Shown one piece after another: positions 5,452 to 8,372 of a DNA stretch of 8,372 bases (position 1 is the stretch's first letter; each line of letters starts with the position of its first letter). Source of the stretch: Armatimonadota bacterium (GTDB lineage: Bacteria; Armatimonadota; UBA5829); assembly GCA_023474015.1 (NCBI GenBank), contig JAMCYN010000124.1, positions 1 to 8,372 on the forward strand, written 5' to 3'. Position numbers and translations under genes: made by a program. The notes under the pieces are model-generated. The model worked only from the letters and a program-made list of their open reading frames with translations, had not been told where the DNA came from and made no database searches.

Positions 5452-6551
5452 AGTACAAGCAAAATCAGCCACCAGACGGCGATGTAGGTTGCCGTATAGA
5501 GCCAGCCGCCAGCGATCCTGCCGGTATGGGCGACGAAGAAATCGACGAGCCATTGCGAGATGGGCTCCGAGCGCCCGGCATAGTTCACCCGCACCTTCTG
5601 GAGAATCAGGACCTTGACCAGGATCGGCGCGACATATGCCAGGATCGCGTTCGATCCAAAAACCAGCAGAGGAAATGACCACATGCGCCAGCCACGAATG
5701 TCGATTATCAAGTAGAGCAGCCCCAGGACTAGGATGCCAGGGCCGGCGGTCAGAAGAATATACGACGGTGTCCAGAATGTCTTGTTGTAGATCAGGCTGG
5801 TGTTCCACACGATGCCGCCCAATATCAATGCAACGCCGGTGATCGCGAGCCACACCAGTCGCCGCGGGGCATTCATTTCCTTGTTATGGAACAAATCGCC
5901 GATGGCACTGCCGATGATCACCAGAGCCGAGGTCGGTATCAATGAGGACAGTCCAGCGAGGCCCAGAGGCTTGAGATAGGTCTTGTTGATGTAGAACAAG
6001 ATGTTTCGGTTCTCCTCAAAGACGCCCGCGCCCGAGCCGGGGACGGGGATGAACTTGATCGCCGCCCAATAGCCCAACAGGAACAGCGCGGACACGATCA
6101 GTCGGCGGTGCAATGGGAGTTGGTAAAGTAGTGCGCCCACCAGATAGGCCAAACCGATAATCTGCAGCACCCCGAGCGCGAACACCAATTTACCCGCTAC
6201 GCTGCTTACGACCAGGCATCCAAGCACGACAAGCAGCCCGGCGCGCCTGACGGCCTTGATGTCGTAGCGCCACATCGGCAGCCCCGTTTTCCTAAATGAC
6301 GAAGCCGAAAAAGGAATCGCTGCGCCCACGCAAAATAGGAACCATGGGAACACGAAGTCCGCGAGCGTGACACCACTCGCCCACGGCGCGTGCTGGAGGT
6401 GTCGGGGGGTAAACTGATCGAGCGCTATATTATTGACCAGCAGCATCAGAACGATGGTGAGGCCGCGCAGCGCATCCAGCGATTGCAGACGCGGCGCTCG
6501 TGTTTGCCGCTCGTGCCTCTGCTCCCTTGCTTCGTGGTCGGCTTCTGTCAT
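5421..6551 (-). CDS. NagX/HGSNAT-like membrane acyltransferase (DUF5009-type)
   Basis: This 376-residue protein has about ten hydrophobic segments. Family marks are SLDALRGLTIVLMLLVNN (24-41), then QHAPW with His54 aligned to the conserved histidine of heparan-alpha-glucosaminide N-acetyltransferase (HGSNAT), then TLADFVFPWFLFCVGAAIPFS, GVLQIIGLAYL, WTPSYILLTAG and VFGSNAILAY. HGSNAT moves acetyl from acetyl-CoA across a membrane onto glucosamine; bacterial relatives such as NagX are associated with amino-sugar use. Here the reaction is inferred from the family, and the acyl donor and acceptor are unknown. ATG 6551 is chosen because AAGGTG lies about 12 bases upstream. An in-frame GTG at 6566 would add five residues but overlaps that site. 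Its 3' end overlaps the small membrane-protein gene tail to tail. Confidence 0.82.
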   Translation of the reverse strand: MTEADHEAREQRHERQTRAPRLQSLDALRGLTIVLMLLVNNIALDQFTPRHLQHAPWASGVTLADFVFPWFLFCVGAAIPFSASSFRKTGLPMWRYDIKAVRRAGLLVVLGCLVVSSVAGKLVFALGVLQIIGLAYLVGALLYQLPLHRRLIVSALFLLGYWAAIKFIPVPGSGAGVFEENRNILFYINKTYLKPLGLAGLSSLIPTSALVIIGSAIGDLFHNKEMNAPRRLVWLAITGVALILGGIVWNTSLIYNKTFWTPSYILLTAGPGILVLGLLYLIIDIRGWRMWSFPLLVFGSNAILAYVAPILVKVLILQKVRVNYAGRSEPISQWLVDFFVAHTGRIAGGWLYTATYIAVWWLILLVLYRKKWFLRV

Positions 6552-6560
6552 AGTTACATT

Positions 6561-6594
6561 ATTCACCTTACATAGTCATATACGCAGGGTGAAT
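6561..6594. promoter_or_regulatory. Possible operator: 7-bp inverted repeat upstream of the acyltransferase gene
   Basis: ATTCACC (6561-6567) and GGTGAAT (6588-6594) are perfect reverse complements separated by 20 bases. One arm contains the AAGGTG ribosome-binding region of the acyltransferase gene. The spacing centre to centre is about 27 bases, which a dimeric regulator could span, but arms this short can arise by chance. Confidence 0.25.
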
Positions 6595-6622
6595 TGAAAG
6601 TGTTGCATCGGGGGGTTGGATT

Positions 6623-6643
6623 AGGGGCGGGGGACCCGCCCCT
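6623..6643. repeat. GC-rich perfect hairpin after the proline-linker gene
   Basis: AGGGGCGGG (6623-6631) pairs perfectly with CCCGCCCCT (6635-6643) around a GGA loop. It begins ten bases past the stop codon of the gene at 6654-7712 and sits in the 102-base gap before the acyltransferase. In the direction of transcription the hairpin is followed by AATCCAACCCCCC, with no T-run, so it is not a textbook intrinsic terminator, although it could still protect the message or attenuate read-through. Similar 'AGGGGCGGG...CCCGCCCCT' units are common dispersed repeats in several bacterial phyla (from memory, not searched). Confidence 0.7.
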
Positions 6644-6653
6644 GCAGGAGTGC

Positions 6654-7712
6654 CTAGTGCGCGGGTTCCAACACGTCGGCATTAATAGGCTTGCCGACGC
6701 CCTTATTCTTGCCGACTACTTTGATTTTTGATCCCGTGCTGATTCCGCCAGCGAGCTTGCTGAAACAGACCGTTTTCTGCCTTGCCGGGTTCAGTGGGAT
6801 TGGGCTCATTCCAGGTAAGGTGACTTGCTCGACAAGCATCGTCAGGCTCTTGCGGTTGGGGGCAATCGACCGGACGCTTCCCAACAGCGCGATGTCACCT
6901 TTCTTGATCGCTGTGGCAGGTTTTGCAGCCGGTGTCGCAGGTATGTTTCTGACGAACGGCCTGGGCTCGGGCGTGGCTGTCGTTGGATGAGTGGGAGCCG
7001 ATGGAATGGGTGTGGGCGTGGGAACTGGTTGGCGTCGCATTCCCGGAGGCATGGGCGCGGGCGCGGCCTGTCCGGGTTTCACTTGCGGCGCGGTCGGTAG
7101 TTTCGGCTCCGGTTGAGACCTGGCTGTTGGCGCGAGCGTCGCGGTCAGCTTGGTGAGTGTGAATGCGATGTCCTTCGCTTTGACTTCGACTTCGTTGCCG
7201 GGGGTCTTGGGGCCGATCACGCCCACGGTAATTATCGGTGACGACTCATCCTTGAGAGGCGTCATCGATATTGTCTGGATGCACTCCTTGCCCTTGCAAA
7301 TCTTCTCCAGGAACGGGTACTGCATTTGGGCGGCTGCATCGAACTCATAAGCCCTGGTCACGCCCTTGAACAGGTCTTTGTGCGCGGAATCCTGCTCCCA
7401 CCTTTTTGAGGGGGCTGATTTTGCCTCCGCCTGAATCGCCTGCTCAATGGCGGTCGACGAGATGGAGTTCGCGGGGGTCTTGGTGACCTTCACCAAGTAG
7501 GCGTAGTCACCGCTGATGTAGACATCCGAGACCAGCGTGTCGCCGCTCGCGGGAAGTGTGTGCTTTTGGTAAGGTTCGGGGATATTCACCCTGAATCCAA
7601 AGTCCCTATAAACCACGGGGCCGGTTTTTTCCGCCCCGACTCCAGCCTGTGCGAAACAAATGGATGCGGGCAGGCACAACGCGATAAGTATGAAGAGTGT
7701 TCGTTTCAGCAT
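6654..7712 (-). CDS. Exported two-domain protein with proline-rich linker, function unknown
   Basis: This 352-residue protein begins with a signal peptide (about residues 1-23, likely cut after AQA or CFA). Residues 24-190 form a globular domain of mixed character opening VVYRDFGFRVNIPEPYQKH, containing a close cysteine pair (C139, C144 in ICKGKEC) that could form a disulphide. Residues about 193-268 are a flexible linker rich in Pro, Ala and Thr. Residues 270-352 form a compact beta-rich domain (KKGDIALLGSVRSIAPNRKSL, then STGSKIKVVGKNKGVGKPINADVLE) with the look of a small OB-like barrel. I do not recognise either domain by name. It is probably anchored or loose in the cell envelope. ATG 7712 has a weak GGTGG about ten bases upstream, and the gene lies 18 bases after the 209-residue protein, so the two are likely an operon. 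Confidence 0.75.
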   Translation of the reverse strand: MLKRTLFILIALCLPASICFAQAGVGAEKTGPVVYRDFGFRVNIPEPYQKHTLPASGDTLVSDVYISGDYAYLVKVTKTPANSISSTAIEQAIQAEAKSAPSKRWEQDSAHKDLFKGVTRAYEFDAAAQMQYPFLEKICKGKECIQTISMTPLKDESSPIITVGVIGPKTPGNEVEVKAKDIAFTLTKLTATLAPTARSQPEPKLPTAPQVKPGQAAPAPMPPGMRRQPVPTPTPIPSAPTHPTTATPEPRPFVRNIPATPAAKPATAIKKGDIALLGSVRSIAPNRKSLTMLVEQVTLPGMSPIPLNPARQKTVCFSKLAGGISTGSKIKVVGKNKGVGKPINADVLEPAH

Positions 7713-7730
7713 TGATCAATACCACCAGTT

Positions 7731-8360
7731 CTAAAGTGTTTCAAGAAAACCGCTCACCTCGCGGAAGAGATAGTCATACGCGGCGTCCATCTTGGACTCG
7801 ATAAGCGCCATGTCGTTAAACGGCGCGGGGTGCTGAACATCCAATTCCACATAAAGCTGGCTCAGATCACCAAAAAAAGGCTCGATCTTAAGCTCGTGTA
7901 CCCCGTCCTGGTGAAGCACAAACCGCAGGCCGACTCCCTGCCGCCCGGGACCGAGCAGTTCCAGGTTGTCCTTGATCGCGCCGAGGGCCGTGCTCTCAAT
8001 CAACTCCGCGGCATTTTCGCCGTTTTCCATGGGAACAAACGCCGTGAGCTTGATGCCGAATGTCATGAACTGCTGGACATTCAGCTTGTCCTGGGCTATT
8101 CGGAACAGATCAAGCGATTTTTCCTTCGAGGACTGGAAATAATCCACCGCCTCGTTTATCTGCATTCGTGTGGTCTGGATGAAAAAGTCGCCGTTAGGGT
8201 TAGCCATCCGCGCGCCGTCGGGCAGGTGCTGCAGGGTTTGATAAGGGTAACGCTCGGTGATGTCCGCATAGATACGGTTCACCTGCTGCTGGTGCAGTTG
8301 ATAGGGCGGGTATACGACCCCGGCCGTGAGTCTTCGGCAGGTTAAGTGTTCGCTTTTCAT
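7731..8360 (-). CDS. Unrecognised 209-residue soluble protein
   Basis: There is no signal peptide or membrane segment, so the protein is probably cytoplasmic. ATG 8360 has GGAGA about six bases upstream. The sequence alternates strands and helices: an N-terminal strand (RRLTAGVVYPP), a helix (HQQQVNRIYADITERYP), a strand pair (GDFFIQTTRMQINEAVDYF), a central region with QGVGLRFVLHQ, then LYVELDVQHPAPFNDMALIES and a final helix. This order loosely recalls the TIGR04255 family of sporadically distributed proteins of unknown function, but the match is by impression only and the usual 'NPPV' opening is absent. It is the first gene of an apparent two-gene unit with the exported proline-linker protein downstream. 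The promoter lies beyond the window edge. Confidence 0.7.
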   Translation of the reverse strand: MKSEHLTCRRLTAGVVYPPYQLHQQQVNRIYADITERYPYQTLQHLPDGARMANPNGDFFIQTTRMQINEAVDYFQSSKEKSLDLFRIAQDKLNVQQFMTFGIKLTAFVPMENGENAAELIESTALGAIKDNLELLGPGRQGVGLRFVLHQDGVHELKIEPFFGDLSQLYVELDVQHPAPFNDMALIESKMDAAYDYLFREVSGFLETL

Positions 8361-8372
8361 GGGTTCTCCACG

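Noticed and set aside
5212..5853. Minus-strand open frame of 213 codons across the small-protein and acyltransferase genes
   Set aside because: It is out of frame with the clear membrane-protein gene on the same strand, and its charged, His/Arg-rich translation fits no family.
7830..8345. Plus-strand open frame of 171 codons opposite the 209-residue gene
   Set aside because: The minus-strand gene has a good ribosome-binding site and operon spacing, while the plus frame lacks both and shows no domain.

Overview
The window is bacterial, moderately GC-rich DNA (GC content judged by eye, not computed) carrying seven credible protein genes, no RNA genes, no CRISPR array and no intact mobile element. 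Shine-Dalgarno sequences precede most genes, and the two best promoters are sigma-70-like. Nothing here identifies the species. A secreted or lipid-anchored multidomain protein, a cytoplasmic alpha-L-fucosidase, a NagX/HGSNAT-like membrane acyltransferase and GC-rich dispersed hairpins together suggest an environmental, polysaccharide-using bacterium such as Armatimonadota, Planctomycetota, Verrucomicrobiota or Chloroflexota. That placement is inference only.

Layout: positions 1-413 hold no convincing gene but several perfect inverted repeats and one short stretch like known dispersed repeats. A perfect TATAAT box then leads into a large plus-strand gene (447-3182). It encodes a secreted protein with an intact caspase-like (C14) His/Cys dyad, a CsgG/FlgO-like domain and three tandem C-type lectin-like domains. 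Thirteen bases beyond its stop, and convergent with it, lies a minus-strand pair: an alpha-L-fucosidase (GH29, 3675-4982) followed 20 bases later by a chagasin-family (I42) cysteine-protease inhibitor (3196-3654). A TTGACA-N18-CATAAT promoter precedes the pair. A small membrane-anchored protein (5143-5451, plus) diverges from the fucosidase and overlaps by 31 bases, tail to tail, a NagX/HGSNAT-like acyltransferase (5421-6551, minus). Upstream of that, on the same strand, are two genes 18 bases apart: an unrecognised 209-residue protein (7731-8360) and an exported two-domain protein with a long proline-rich linker (6654-7712). A perfect GC-rich hairpin separates these two from the acyltransferase.

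Functional picture: two themes recur. One is glycans: lectin-like domains, a fucosidase and a sugar-acyltransferase-like membrane protein. The other is cysteine proteolysis: a caspase-like domain beside a chagasin-type inhibitor with all three inhibitory loops. Whether the inhibitor has any connection with the neighbouring caspase-like protein is unknown, since characterised chagasins target papain-family (C1) enzymes. The caspase/CsgG-like/triple-lectin protein with its convergent inhibitor gene is the most unusual part of the window.
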